Source: Psettodes erumei (lineage: Eukaryota; Chordata; Actinopteri; Pleuronectiformes; Psettodidae). Taken from it: DNA of 64,000 bases. The position numbers and the translations under genes are program-made. The notes beneath the pieces were generated by a model that ran no database searches, had not been told where the DNA came from, and worked only from the letters and a program-made list of their open reading frames with translations. The stretch lies in assembly GCA_016785225.1 (NCBI GenBank), contig JAFBJZ010000652.1, positions 1,578,001 through 1,642,000 on the forward strand, given 5' to 3'. This document shows, in pieces, positions 52,266 to 62,731 of the stretch (position 1 is the stretch's first letter; each line of letters starts with the position of its first letter).

Positions 52266-55200
52266 GAATGACAGAACAGCTCTATTTTCTCCCTAAGACC
52301 CCAAATTACTGGATGAACTGCAGCTACTTTGGCTTTAAAGCGACACAATGTGAGATGTTAGTGATCGCTGATGAACTACCAGCACAGAATTAATTCATAT
52401 GCTGGAATAATACATTTAATTTGAGGAGGAAGAGAAAAAGACTGGAGGGAGTTGGACTCCTCTCCCTTCACTAATGGTGAAATGATACCAACATTTCAAT
52501 GGAGCAGCAAAAATATATATAGTTTGCAAGGGAAACAAACTGCAAAACCACAATATATACATCAAAGGCCAAACTGGCACACACACACCGACCAACTACA
52601 CACCAGAGATGTGCATCCACGATCTTAATGTGATGCTCACCCAAAATCCCAGAGCTGTGTTAAATCACAGCCGCCCACAAGTCATCTATCACTCAGCAGC
52701 AGCACGATCGATTCAAGGTGTAGCTCACACCGGTCGCAAATCGCTAAGTGAGATTAGAAAAGTTGTCTCTACACTTGTGTGTCTATATATATGTGTGTGT
52801 GTGTGTGTGTGTGAGCAGGACTCGGGGACAGAACCACTGGACCCTGACAGCTGGGTAATGTCGAAATGAGCTATCGACCGCCCCACACCGGAGGAACGGG
52901 GGAGTGAGGGAGATGGGGGGGTGATATCCACGCTGACAAGCAGAAAAGAGACAAAGCATTTGTTTGTGGAGAGTTTTGATGTATGTATTCTTTAGCATGT
53001 CGGGTCTGGATGGAAAATAGACTGAGAGGCCAAAGAGGGAAATAGGTAGTAGCAGTCGCACCCCGCACCCTGCACTGCATCCATAAAGGTGCAAAGCTGG
53101 GACAGACTCACAACCCTGTCCTCGTTTTCCTTAAGGACAACGATGGGTTGTTTTTGTTGCATGTTTTAGTCCATTAAGGACTAAACGCACATACACACAC
53201 AGATCACTTTCCAAAGCATACTACAGGCTTTAAATGGGGTTTTAACCATGAGGTACAAATATCAACTTCCTGTTTGCAACTGCATCGTCACACGATAAAG
53301 AAGCAACTTTGAGCAACGGAGCAGCCAAGTCTGAGGCCTGTGTGACTGGATTCTCACACCACACTGGTGTAAGTGAAACCAATGGATGGCTGGAAGCACA
53401 AAGGGAAATTGAAAATTGAAAAGGGAACGCTGTAATATAAAGTAGTACATGGAGTTTATGTGGGGCGCTGCGGTTGGTCGAGGTAAACACGTGTGAAAAA
53501 GTCAGTAGATGGGAAACCTGAGGGAAAAAAATATTCTAAGATTTAAGTGTTTGTCGTCGTGCCTCGCCTCTTCTCACTGTGTGTGTGTACTCAAGAAACC
53601 ATAAATATTTCAGTAGGACTATCTCCCTTGCTCTGTGAAGCCTGTTCAACTCTACACCCTCTCTATTAGGCAGACTTGAAACACAACCTTATCCATTCTG
53701 CTGTTGTTAACTGACCTGCTGCCTTTCAAACACGCCGACTGAGCTGGTTTTTAATCTGTTGCTCACAGAAACCTCCAGCTTGTGTTTGCGTGCAATCCAA
53801 AGTGTCAACGTGTGTGTGTGTGTGTGTGTGTGTGTGCGCATGTAATTACAATGCAGTGGGGTGGATCAAAGGGTCTCTTTGATAAGACAGATACGTACAA
53901 AGACAGAGGAAAGGAAAGAAAGACTGGCTGAGACTGTTACATAAAAGAACCTGCTGTTCCACACATGGTTTTCTGACACCCTGATAAGCAGGGAATACGT
54001 GCGTGTGGTAAAAACAACAAGGCGCTCAATCTCAATAATCTAAGTACTCACCAAAGGGTTTCTGGCCCTGATAACGGAAAATGTCAAGTACCAGTCTGCA
54101 CCGCACAGATTGCGGGATGACTTGTCCTTTCATGAGATTTAAAACTGAATAGTAACTTTACTTTTTGTTTTAAGACCTTGAACATGAGCAAAAATAATCC
54201 TGAGCATTGACTCGCCTCATTTTCACTGATGCGCACACACTCTCCAGTACTGTGTACATGTAGAGAAGCATGAACTGGGCCTGCAGCACAGCACGCAGAT
54301 TCTGTCTGCGGTTCAGCACCATGGACAGCTCCAGTGCCGTCAACACATGCAGGGCAGCCTGAGCCTGAAGCAGCTACGTGACAACCCCTATAACTAGTTA
54401 CAGTACTTAAACTAAAAAAAACAGACAGGGAAATGAAGACAGAGGGTGATCTGCAGTTATGGCAGGTGGGCTACACTTACTGGGTGTTTTGCTGAGATTC
54501 TTCCCGTCACGACGCTCGTCTGATGCCATGTAGATGAAATGTAGTTCTAATGAGAGACAGAAATACAAGAGTCAGATATAAATAAATTGCATACAGAAGA
54601 AGCAGACGTTACCACAGCAACATTTAGAGGAAAATTACCATTGTTTCCAACCAGGACGCAACATTTTCCTCACAAACTATGTTTGAGAGAGTTGGCTCCA
54701 TGCAGCTCAGCCTGAAAACAAAAACAACAGCTGCGATCCCCCGTTCCCATCATCGCTCCAATTCTGCTTTTGGACCGACGGGCAACAACAGTGCCGTGGT
54801 CGCCAGCTTGATTAAGCTGTTTGCAGACTGTCACGCCAGCTATGAGGGGGCAACAAGCAGGTCATACGACAACACTGCTGTGGTCGGGGCTGCTGTTGTG
54901 CGATGTGATGAAACACTAACATTTGGTTGCAGTGAAAATTAGGGAACTATCAACAGAGGCCCATGTCCTCTAATAGCAAGTAAACTGAATTTTTAACACT
55001 CTAACTTTAGCAGCATGTTTAATATGTAGGTTATGAGTACACAATGTGACACTTGCTCCCTGCTCGAGCTGAGATCGCTGCCCGCGCTGTGCAGACCACC
55101 ACCAAATGAATCACAGCCATCAGAAGCCAGGCATCTCCAGAAATGTCCCGACAGACTCATTTGCAGAGCTGAGTAAGCGCAGATCGACAAACACAAGCTG

Positions 55201-56580
55201 CTGCTCGCTCACAGAGTCCGAGGAAAGCCCATGTGGAGCGCCGGTCGGTTTGTCCTGTAGCACGCGAGCGCTGTTGGAATGCAGAACAAAACTGCGAGGA
55301 AAGAAAAACAAAAGACGCGGGATCTTTTTTGACGCCGCGTTGCCCGTAGCAAACCTCTCAACTTTTGCGTTCACTCTCTTGTTTGTGCTGATGCAGCCTC
55401 AGGGAGAAAAAAAAACATCTGAGGGCGAGCAGAAGGGAGCTCCAGAGTTGTTAAATATCTTGTTTGCTATGAGACTGTCTGTAATGCCAAAATAATCTTG
55501 ACATTCCAGACAGTTTTGCCTGAAACTCACCTTGCTCATCATGCAGGAGAGAATGCCATCAACAAAGGTGGACTTGATCTTGTGAATCTGGGAGCAACAA
55601 TGAAAGACGTTGTTACTAGTTACTGTAAAAACAAGGGTAGCCGCGACAAATCTGACGCGTGAATAACGAGCAGCTGAAAACATGAGCGACCTGTCTGTAC
55701 TCCAGAATGATCTTTGGCAGCGGGTGCAGGTCCTGAAGTTGCAACAGCTACAACAAAGCAACACAAAGGAGAGGAAGGGTGAGAAAAAAAAAAAAGATGT
55801 CAAAAAGCTCAACATCATTTTTGAACAAATTCCTGTTATTGTATTCTTGTTTGTACCAACTCAGCTCTATTGTTTGTCCCTTTCCACTCTGTGAGAAATT
55901 TTATTGTTCTTTTATAATGTTCGATTGAAAACTGCATCTACAGAATAAGTTGACAAGATCTCTGTATGCCTGTTTATTTGTACTGTATGTACTGACTGTG
56001 TCTGGCAAATGTTTATCAAATACTAGGAAACAATGTTGCACCAGGATTTGAATTGTGTGTGTTTGCCTCTGGATTCATCCGTGTAAAATGTCAGTGCACG
56101 AATTGAAACTTCAAATAAGATTGAGCTGGTTTCCCTCAGATTAAAAGAGATTTGAGGATCAAACTGTCGTGTCTGCCTGTGGGTTTTTGTGTTCGTGTGT
56201 CTCAGCGCGCCGTACTGCGGCTTCTGATGTCGACTGCTGCTGCTTGTTGATGGTCTTGGGAAGTTTTTTGTTCTCGCAGCGCTCGTGGAGGCGCAGCTTC
56301 TCAAACAGAACCTTCAGAACAACATAAATCCACAATATACGCAAGTAAATAACACAACACAGAAAAATACACAACGTTTGTTGCAACATTGCAATCAGGA
56401 TGAGGAGGATGGACAGGCAGATAAAAAGGTACACACTGTTCGTAGCTGAGTGTTGCTGGTGACCAGGAAGATTTGCCCGGCGGCTCGGTGGGCCTCCTGC
56501 TCCAGCTGCTTCATCTTCGTCTGGCACAGACAGAGACAGACGCTCAGTGCAGATCAGACTGGGCCCCTGTATCTGAGCAT

Positions 56581-56612
<32 letters not shown>

Positions 56613-58493
56613 GAGTTATGCAACTACACACATACATGTGAACATGAGATTGTTGTGCATATACATGCATTTATCCCTTACTGTAAAATCAGTGCACATT
56701 AGTAGATTGGAGAGGTTTAATGACAAACAAGCCATGATGAATGATGCTTTTAACGTTTACATAATTACTGGTTTCCTCACTTTAAAAATAACGATGACTG
56801 ACTGCAATCTTCAACACTGACCTGTTTTCTGAATCCCAACTTTGCAATTTATCATTTTCTTTCATGCCAGGTGCTATTCATCACCAGCGACCAACGTTTC
56901 ATTCCATTACAATATTTCATATCTTTGTCAGATGTTTTTTTTCAGATTCGCAAGCCTATCACTCAGTGGATATAAAGCCAATTAAAATGCTGGGAGACAG
57001 CTGTGTATTTATGCCGGTTTGACGGGATAACGCGGCCCAGCCGTCTGTTTGTTTGGCACAGAATTAGCCGACATATTTAAAGCCGAGGAGGTCGTCTGAG
57101 GCCAGAACTCCTGACATGTGTGGGACAGAACTTGTTTGATTTCGCCTTCCGCCTAATGCACACATCAGTCACAAACTAATAACAAGCCGCATTAGTGGAA
57201 ACTTTCACACATATGCACACAAATTATGAAAAAACACCACACACCCACACGCACACTCCTCAGACATTGTGAATCTTTAAATGACAGAGGTGCAGACATG
57301 GTTTCAATGACTGCCGTGATAATTCAGACAAATTCCTTTGTCAGGAGCCAACACAGACAGAACAATGAACACAGCAAGGAGGAGATAACGTAAATGAGGA
57401 AGATGAAGAAGACCAACAAAAGGGAAAAAGACAGTTAATCCTGCTTGTATAATATTTGGCCCAAACATTTTTTTTTAAAAAAAAAAATGTTATGTTTTAC
57501 AACTGAGGTGACACCTACACACCAGCAACAGCAACACTTTTTAACAGCTCGTGAACAAGGGAAGAGAAACACACACAAGAATAGAAAAGGGAGGGGAGAG
57601 GCTGAGGTAGAATGATGAAATAGGAGACAACAGAACACAGTGACAGATTGGGGAAACGTTGGCGTGACGGCAATAATTCATAAGTGCAAAAAATTGAAAC
57701 GTGCCGAAGCGGACGGATGGGAGAAGGATGAGGGGAAGCGCGTGAGACGGCGAGGACCGAGCAGCGTGAGGGGAGGCTGGGGCCGGGCCCTGACAGGAAA
57801 CGCCACTGGAAACAGACAGACATCAGTCAGACGAGCGAGACGGTGAGACAGACAGAACCTGACAGCACTGACGGGCAGAGGCGGGAGAAACGACGGCGGC
57901 ACAAAGAGCGATGAAGGGGAGGAGGGTGGAGGAAGAAAAGACAAACAGCGGGACAGACATAAAGAGAGAGACGGGGGGGGCTGGCACACAAATTCCAAAA
58001 TATGTGCTTGGTGCATCTCTCACTCAGCGCCCAGAGCAGGATCCAGACTGCCTCATCAATATTGGATGCTGGCCCCTTAGTACTGTGTCTGACACACAAA
58101 TCACACACACACAAACACACACAGCGGGCATGGCAGGGAACTAATACTGTTGGGCAATGTTTTGGATCAGCACATTAAGATTAGTCACCGTGCTGCATCT
58201 CAATGTGGACTTTATAATGCGACCGTGACATGAGGTGCAGAAGGATGTCCGTCTCTTCTGCTCTGATCTGTCTGAAACGCAGACGGGAAGTGACGTCTGT
58301 GCCGCTGAATTTGAACAACGCAACGCTTGTGAGACGCAGCCCGGTGTTCAGACAGGTGAGCCCGACAGCTCAGACAAAAAGGAATCCGACGCGACAGAGC
58401 GGGGACATGCGTGGCTGCGCTAAAAGGCACATAATGCAAAAACACACACACATACACAACTCTGCAGCAGTCTGCAAAAACTTCAGTCCCTCA

Positions 58494-58525
<32 letters not shown>

Positions 58526-61500
58526 TGGCAGAGGCAGACAGTGATGCTCCTTCCTGCAGCACAGACTCTTGAAGGGAAAAGACAGACTTTCCATCCTATT
58601 TATAGTAACACAACAAGATACCAAGACTCACTCTTTCCACAACAACCCTGCTGGTACTTGTAAGTGTTGCAGGTTTAAGAGCGTGTGCTGCTGATTATAA
58701 ATGCGTGCATTTCTGAGCACGCACGCGTCCGCCAACCTGTACGTCTGTCTTTCCGTGTTCACGATCCCCGGCAAACACCGTCTCCAGCTTTTATCTGCAT
58801 GTAAACAGGACATGTCCCCAGAGGACATCTGCCCATCACCTCACTAATCCTACCCAGAAGAAGAAGAAGAAGAAAGAGAATTCCTATTTTTCTTTCCTTC
58901 TGCTTGAGCAGTGCTTTTTTTCTCCTGGTCTCTCCTGTATTTCCATTTGTAATAATACAGCAGCTGTCTCCTGCGCTGCGCTTCCGCAGCCCGGACCAAA
59001 ATGCAATCAGCTAAGAATGATGCAGTGCAAATCTGAGCTGACCCTGAACGTCACACCTATACTTGGGCTGGTGAACGCTTGGCTTCCCGAAGCAAGCTTT
59101 TCCATTCAGTGTGTTTGATGTGAACACATGGAGGCTGTTAGGCAGGGCGGCACATTTTCCTTCTCAAAAGTAGAAAGATTCTTATTTCATAGCTGCCTTT
59201 TAGGACTCTGGCTAATTTCCTGTTTGCTACGTACCTTTGACTATACGACTGCCAGCTGAAGATCAATATCAGATTGTGTGAAATGCCTCAGGGGGAAGTC
59301 TTTCAATACATCTCCAGTCATTTGTTATGACATCAATTAAAGCACGGACCCATTTTAATCTCAGTCCTGTGCCGCAGCAACCAGTCAGTTAATTAGAAGT
59401 AAATTAATTTACTTGAAGTTAGCCTGTCTATCTTTAGTCACACCGAGCAGAATATATTATCATTATCATTATATATTTGTGTAGACTGCTCCTGCTCTGT
59501 TGTTGTGTTGTGGTGGGAGATTAACATTAACCAGGAGGCCAGTGCTGATAACTCCTGGCTGTGGGAGATAGGTTTGTGCACTCTGCTGGCAGCCACATGA
59601 AAAACACTTGTTTTTAACGGCAACCCGTTCTGCTCTATTTATTAATAACACTGATCCACTGGACATTATATTCAAAGTACCAGAAGGGGTTGTTTTTCTG
59701 CACTGATGCGTGGGCCTTACCCCCAGCAGGTCTGATGTTCTCTTCAGAGCGTCTTTGTCCACATGGATGCGATGGCTCTCCATGGCTGAAACATACACAA
59801 GACCTTCAGCAGCAGACAACTGAAAACAGAGGTAATGAAATTTGAAAGTTCTTTTCAACGCAGAGACCTGGTTTGGATGCTAAGACGGAAGAACGAAGCT
59901 ACACAAACGTGAACAGAAAGAGCGACAAATCTTCAAGTTTAGTGTTTCCCTGCATCAGGTTTGTTAAGGAGACCATGGTGGCCCTCACCTGCCAGGACAG
60001 GAATCATGTTCATCTCCACATCTGAGTAAAGCTCCCACAGCCCCTGGCTCTGCACACACAAACAGTCAGTAAAGCAGTCTGTGTTTACTGGCTGTGCAGA
60101 CAGACATGCGTTTGCGTGCACGTGTTTGCAGACCTGTAGTTTAGAGCAGAGCTCCATGTTGAGCCAGTAGAGTGAAGTGAGACCTGAGATGACCTGAGAG
60201 AGTGAGACAAACATAGAGAAAGAGTAGGCGTGTAGGAACATACTGTACCAAAATACTGCTATAGTACTCAATATACTTTAACCAACCTTCTTGGTACCCC
60301 GGGCAGGGATTGTAGCAGGTGTTTTACAGTGTTTATTGAGAAGATCCTGGTAGCAAGAGGAGGGATCTGCAGGATCCAGCAGCCACCCTGACACCTGTGG
60401 GTCCTGGATTTGTAAGCCTGCCACTGAACAGACAGGAAATCTTTATGATATTGTACAGTATTCACAAACACTCAGTCTGTGAATGTTTTGAAAACTCATT
60501 GCTGCTGAAATGCAACTGATTGTGAAGCAGATTGTGTGAGTTTTTTTCTTAACTAAAGGCTTGGCATTCACACCTATTGTTGGATGATTTTGTTGTCAAC
60601 ACTAAATGGAAGAAAGAAATACTGAGAGAAAACCAAAAACATTTAACAATCGCCTTTTAAGCCGACACTCAAAACACATGGTGGGTATAGTATCACTTCA
60701 GTCTTTGGTAAACGCTGATGGTGATGATGAATTTACAAAGTGGTGTTCTGAGGCACAGCTCAACAACTGGAACTAAGTGTGCATGGCAGCATGTACTTGT
60801 AACTAAGTGTTCATACGGGTGGTGTACCTTGTCTCCAGCTGAGGTCTCGTTTGTAAAACTGCAGAGCTGTACAAAGAAAATCCTTGGCTTTGTAGCACAC
60901 CACCAGCTGAGATCTTGATAGTACCTGTCGCAGCATATCTCTACGACACACACACACACACACACACGAGCATGATATATATCACAAACTTTTCTGATTG
61001 ATGCAAAAGCTCAAAAGAACGTACTGTGAACTCACGCTCATCATCATATTCACCTAGTAAAGAGCTCCTGGCTCTGATGTGCGTGTTGCTGGGCCCACGC
61101 AGGCGTTGCATCGAGTTTTAAGTAGACCAGGCAGTCGTTTGGCCCAAGAGCGTCGTCTGCTGTGCTGGTGCCGTCAGGATCGCTCTTCATCAGCACAAGG
61201 AGGCCGCTCACTGGCGGAGCGAGCTTCTGTATGGAGGATCAGAGAGGGAAATTAATGAGAGCAGTTAATACAGCCAAGAGAGACAAAGGTTTACACTAAT
61301 CTTACAGCAACTGGGACAGATATAAGCTGAATGGATATAATTGTTAGTCTTTTCAACTCAGTCCATTAGAACGAAGAGTCTGACCCAGAGTTCATTACTT
61401 ATTGTCACCTATGGGTTTTAAGTGTTGTCAGCTCCTTGGTTATAATTTCCCCCAGGTCTCACCTGTTCTGGGTCGAGCTGAGTGGATCCGTCCTGATACA

Positions 61501-62357
61501 CCATGGTTAGCACCAGCGCCTTGGCCCGCCCAGCCTTCTCAAGCATCTGCGTCTTCTCCTCTGTGTTCAGCTTCCCAGAATCCTTCACTCTGGGATCGGA
61601 TGCCAGGGACTCATTCAGATGTCTTGCTTTAGATTGGGGCTCACTACTACTAGCCCATTCACAAGAGGATTTTGATCCATTTGTATCATGGTCAGGACCA
61701 TACCTGGCCCGCTTGCACTTGGTTTGGGTCTGTTTGGAAACATTCCTGGCAGGTTCATGGCCATTTTCTTCCATCTTCCTGCATCTTTGTTGAGTTTGCT
61801 TTGGAACATATGTTTGTGTATGTACACTTGACATCATATCTGTTTGATGTGAAGGACTTGCTTCAGTCTGTGGTTCTGGGTGTACAGCTGGGTGTTCAGA
61901 CACAGAGGTCTCAGGCCTGATTCTCCTCCATCCGCTGACCTCTCCATTCTTTGCCTTTTCTTGTGAAGTAGGAGGTGGCTTCCATTTTGGAGGACCCCTG
62001 GTGAGGCTGAATTTAGGAGGAGGGTTTTCATTTTGGTGCCGAGATGCTTCACGCTTCCTCTTCAAGGGGAAGGAGGGGATGAGATGAGGCTGATGTGAAC
62101 GAGCTTGGGAAGAAGGAAGGTCTTTGGTTGGTTTTACAGCCGATGAGGCAAAATCCTCGACTGTGGAGTTTTGTTCAGCCGCAAAAGCGCTCGCTGGGGC
62201 CGGTGCTATCCCTGAGCTGCTCCCGCTGATGCTTCTATTAGCGGCCTGTACAACAGAAAACAACATGCAGTCAGACATGGAGAAGGAAAACAAAGAGAGA
62301 AAAGATGACATATGAATAAACTTAGGACTATGCAGCTTGAATTTAGGCTCTCACCAT
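29993..62357 (-). CDS. poln: poln, DNA polymerase nu (22 exons plus a probable start-codon exon)
   Basis: Twenty-two exons between 62245 and 29993 splice by GT-AG junctions into one open frame of 2,628 nt. With a start ATG from 62357-62355 this is 876 residues (human about 900). POLN is a nuclear family-A translesion and crosslink-repair polymerase, low in fidelity and without proofreading. Residues 2-262 are a poorly conserved N-terminus with basic nuclear-localisation-like KRKR and KCKRAR. About 263-430 is the inactive exonuclease-like region. The polymerase domain has motif A D631 (AADFCQVELR), motif B R681-K685-Y693-G694 (REHAKRIVYSVVYG) and motif C H809-D810-E811 (QLHDELLYEV). No stop or frameshift is present, so it looks functional. 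Exons, 5' to 3': 62245-61463, 61226-61054, 60940-60828, 60423-60287, 60193-60134, 60049-59989, 59785-59721, 56520-56437, 56311-56216, 55747-55691, 55587-55531, 54546-54481, 46830-46773, 44703-44626, 40919-40808, 39232-39150, 34931-34800, 31481-31371, 31278-31200, 30793-30726, 30605-30544, 30085-29993. Confidence 0.95.
30544..30605 (-). CDS. poln: poln exon 21
   Basis: The exon reads LVKSTMESLQHVDHLGVHLK after the split Ala, matching human LVRRTMESLEQVQALELQLQ. Donor AAG|GTGAGT. Confidence 0.93.
30726..30793 (-). CDS. poln: poln exon 20 (motif C)
   Basis: The exon reads LMAQLHDELLYEVEDSQVEH, containing the catalytic His-Asp-Glu triad of family-A motif C. The acceptor tagG completes the split Arg codon. 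Confidence 0.95.
31200..31278 (-). CDS. poln: poln exon 19
   Basis: The exon reads SAADLCKMAMIRIFNLVSST and PSLSA, matching human GSAADLCKLAMIHVF, the family-A GSAAD signature. Donor CCAG|GTACCA. Confidence 0.94.
31371..31481 (-). CDS. poln: poln exon 18
   Basis: The exon reads YVLSIMGRRRALPNINSPDW to MQAERQAVNFTVQ, with the invariant GRRR and AERQAVNF segments. The acceptor is an uncommon gtcgag. Confidence 0.93.
31482..34799 (-). other. poln: poln intron 17
   Basis: This 3.3-kb intron contains (CA)n at 31772-31801 and 31902-31922. Overlapping non-coding frames occur; no exon is seen. Confidence 0.8.
34800..34931 (-). CDS. poln: poln exon 17
   Basis: The exon reads RERLSGILGVSADQASHFQD to TVQLCHKQ, matching human KERLAACLGVPIQEAAQFLE. 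Acceptor ccccgcag, donor CAAG|GTACGC. Confidence 0.94.
34932..39149 (-). other. poln: poln intron 16
   Basis: This 4.2-kb intron holds a repeat fragment at 34988-35016 (tttccagtttgtgctaagct, the same family as 19584-19710) and (GT)n at 35345-35390. A 265-codon minus frame (38367-39164) overlaps the exon boundary but is not supported as a gene. Confidence 0.8.
34988..35016. repeat. fragment of the ttagctta fold-back family
   Basis: The stretch matches one arm of the fold-back element at 19584-19710 (tttccagt...gctaagctaagcta). Only one end is present. Confidence 0.55.
39150..39232 (-). CDS. poln: poln exon 16 (motif B, O-helix)
   Basis: The exon completes Trp668 and reads to SEDREHAKRIVYSVVYGA, with the family-A R-x3-K-x7-YG pattern intact. 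Human has REQTKKVVYAVVYGA at this place. Donor GCAG|GTGAGC. Confidence 0.95.
40808..40919 (-). CDS. poln: poln exon 15 (motif A)
   Basis: The exon completes D631 and reads FCQVELRLLAHLSSDPELLR to FTMLASQ. The acceptor lies next to a (TG)n tract (40928-40967). The frame forces the donor TG|GTCGGT rather than the TCG|GTACCC three bases further on. Confidence 0.94.
41630..41695. repeat. (CA)33 microsatellite
   Basis: A perfect 66-bp CA tract within poln intron 14. Confidence 0.95.
42734..42767. repeat. (GGTACT)n hexanucleotide tandem repeat
   Basis: Five perfect copies of ggtact are followed by a partial sixth copy. It reads as Val-Leu or Thr-Ser repeats in small spurious frames. Confidence 0.9.
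44626..44703 (-). CDS. poln: poln exon 14
   Basis: The exon reads KEEEVVTVHPRAMFIPQKGW then TFLAA, matching human ISPRAMFVSSKGHTFLAA. It ends one base into the catalytic Asp codon of motif A. Confidence 0.94.
46773..46830 (-). CDS. poln: poln exon 13
   Basis: The exon reads NFQALPRQPLQITKKQYVE, matching human NIQGISKHPIQITTPKNFK. It follows a 7.6-kb intron. Confidence 0.92.
48690..48747. repeat. (GA)29 microsatellite
   Basis: A GA tract in poln intron 12; on the minus strand it reads as Ser-Leu repeats. Confidence 0.95.
54224..54373 (-). other. open, coding-like fragment in poln intron 12
   Basis: After a fair acceptor (tgtcacgtag, ending at 54374) the minus strand is open for about 50 codons with an amphipathic, helix-like composition (LLQAQAALHVLTALELSMVL, then NRRQNLRAVLQ). 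It is not part of human POLN as I recall it, and the flanking exons 12 and 13 already join perfectly. It could be an alternative exon, a relic of another gene, or chance. No clear donor is seen. Confidence 0.3.
54481..54546 (-). CDS. poln: poln exon 12
   Basis: The exon reads NYISSTWHQTSVVTGRISAK then HP, matching human [21 protein letters not shown], the family-A template-contact segment. Donor CCA|GTAAGT. Confidence 0.95.
55531..55587 (-). CDS. poln: poln exon 11
   Basis: The exon reads IHKIKSTFVDGILSCMMSK, nearly identical to human VHKIKSTFVDGLLACMKK. The donor AAG|GTGAGT is strong. Confidence 0.95.
55691..55747 (-). CDS. poln: poln exon 10
   Basis: The exon reads LLQLQDLHPLPKIILEYRQ. 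The segment DLHPLPKIILEYRQ is identical to human. Donor CAG|GTCGCT. Confidence 0.95.
56216..56311 (-). CDS. poln: poln exon 9
   Basis: Thirty-two codons read VLFEKLRLHERCENKKLPKT to STSEAA, matching human ILFGKLKLH and PSTSEAV. The acceptor is the less usual ctgaag. Confidence 0.92.
56437..56520 (-). CDS. poln: poln exon 8
   Basis: Twenty-eight codons read TKMKQLEQEAHRAAGQIFLV to TSNTQLRT, matching human LKELEQEAH and FLITSNNQLRE. The donor ACA|GTGTGT is weak. Confidence 0.92.
56521..59720 (-). other. poln: poln intron 7
   Basis: This 3.2-kb intron has (GT)n tracts at 56584-56611 and 58498-58524 and no recognisable exon. Confidence 0.8.
59721..59785 (-). CDS. poln: poln exon 7
   Basis: The exon completes Ala444 and reads MESHRIHVDKDALKRTSDLL, matching human MESHAIQVNKEEMEKTSALL. 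It is the start of the polymerase thumb region. Confidence 0.93.
59989..60049 (-). CDS. poln: poln exon 6
   Basis: The exon reads SQGLWELYSDVEMNMIPVLA, matching human GLWQLFRTLELPLIPILA. The acceptor is tgtgtgcag. A second AG six bases inside the exon would drop two residues and break the length match with human. Confidence 0.9.
60134..60193 (-). CDS. poln: poln exon 5
   Basis: Twenty codons, VISGLTSLYWLNMELCSKLQ, correspond to human LKTLYRLTMDLCSKLK. Both boundaries are phase 0, with donor ACAG|GTCTGC. Confidence 0.92.
60287..60423 (-). CDS. poln: poln exon 4
   Basis: The exon completes the split Val and reads AGLQIQDPQVSGWLLDPADP to ARGTKK, matching human DPRIAAWLIDPSDA. Acceptor ctgttcag; donor AAG|GTTGGT. 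Confidence 0.92.
60828..60940 (-). CDS. poln: poln exon 3
   Basis: This exon encodes DMLRQVLSRSQLVVCYKAKD and onward to DLSWRQ, matching human VICFNAKDF and GSWKHVADF. Its acceptor (tcgtag) sits directly after a (TG)n tract at about 60947-60967. Confidence 0.92.
61054..61226 (-). CDS. poln: poln exon 2
   Basis: This exon encodes residues 263-319 plus two bases (KLAPPVSGLLVLMK to QSQELFT), the start of the exonuclease-like region. It corresponds to human SSVRGIVVLVK to HQQFAR. The Arg codon AG|A is split into the next exon. Confidence 0.9.
61463..62245 (-). CDS. poln: poln exon 1, long N-terminal exon
   Basis: The exon has 261 codons, acceptor ttgtacag and donor ACAG|GTGAGA. The body is low in conservation, rich in Ser, Pro, Lys and Gln, and probably disordered, with basic clusters KRKREASR and KCKRAR. 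The end (ALVLTMVYQDGSTQL) matches human ALVITVMYTDGSTQL, which ties the exon to POLN. Confidence 0.93.
62355..62357 (-). CDS. poln: probable poln start codon at the end of an upstream exon
   Basis: On the minus strand CACACAGATG|GTGAGAG gives an ATG followed at once by a good donor; the 109-bp intron 62354-62246 then leads into exon 1 in frame (M-AANRSISG). The frame upstream of the ATG meets TAA within twelve codons and I see no acceptor, so this is probably a 5' UTR exon ending in the start codon. Alternatively, a coding exon lies further left or beyond 64000. Confidence 0.45.
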
Positions 62358-62699
62358 CTGTGTGGCTTTGTTGCATACAAAAGCAGAATATTACAAATAT
62401 TAAATCAGTTTAGAAAAGTGAGCTAAATGAAGTGCAGTGTTCTGGCTGCACATGATTAGCTTTAACACATAAAAGAATGCAAGCCCTAATTAATCATTCC
62501 TATTTAATTTCAGTTCAAGCGGGTTACACAATGCTGAATTTGTGAAAGAGTGAAGGAAAGCTGAGAAAAATAATGTAAAGGCGAAACAGGAACTGGTGCA
62601 CCTATTCAGCCTTCAGCACTGTGTCCCAGACAAAAACACAGACAGTCAAGACACTGTTCGTCTGAACAGCCTGTCCGCCTGAAGCCTGGGACAGGGTCG

Positions 62700-62731
<32 letters not shown>

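Larger units (their letters stand above)
46831..54480 (-). other. poln: poln intron 12
   Basis: At 7.65 kb this is the largest poln intron. It carries many (CA)n and (GA)n tracts (47833-47866, 47961-47990, 48690-48747, 48946-48988 and others). An open, coding-like minus-strand stretch at 54224-54373 is described separately. Confidence 0.75.

Noticed and set aside
55106..55495. 129-codon plus-strand frame in poln intron 11
   Set aside because: No recognisable domain or splice signals, and it lies next to real minus-strand exons; treated as chance.
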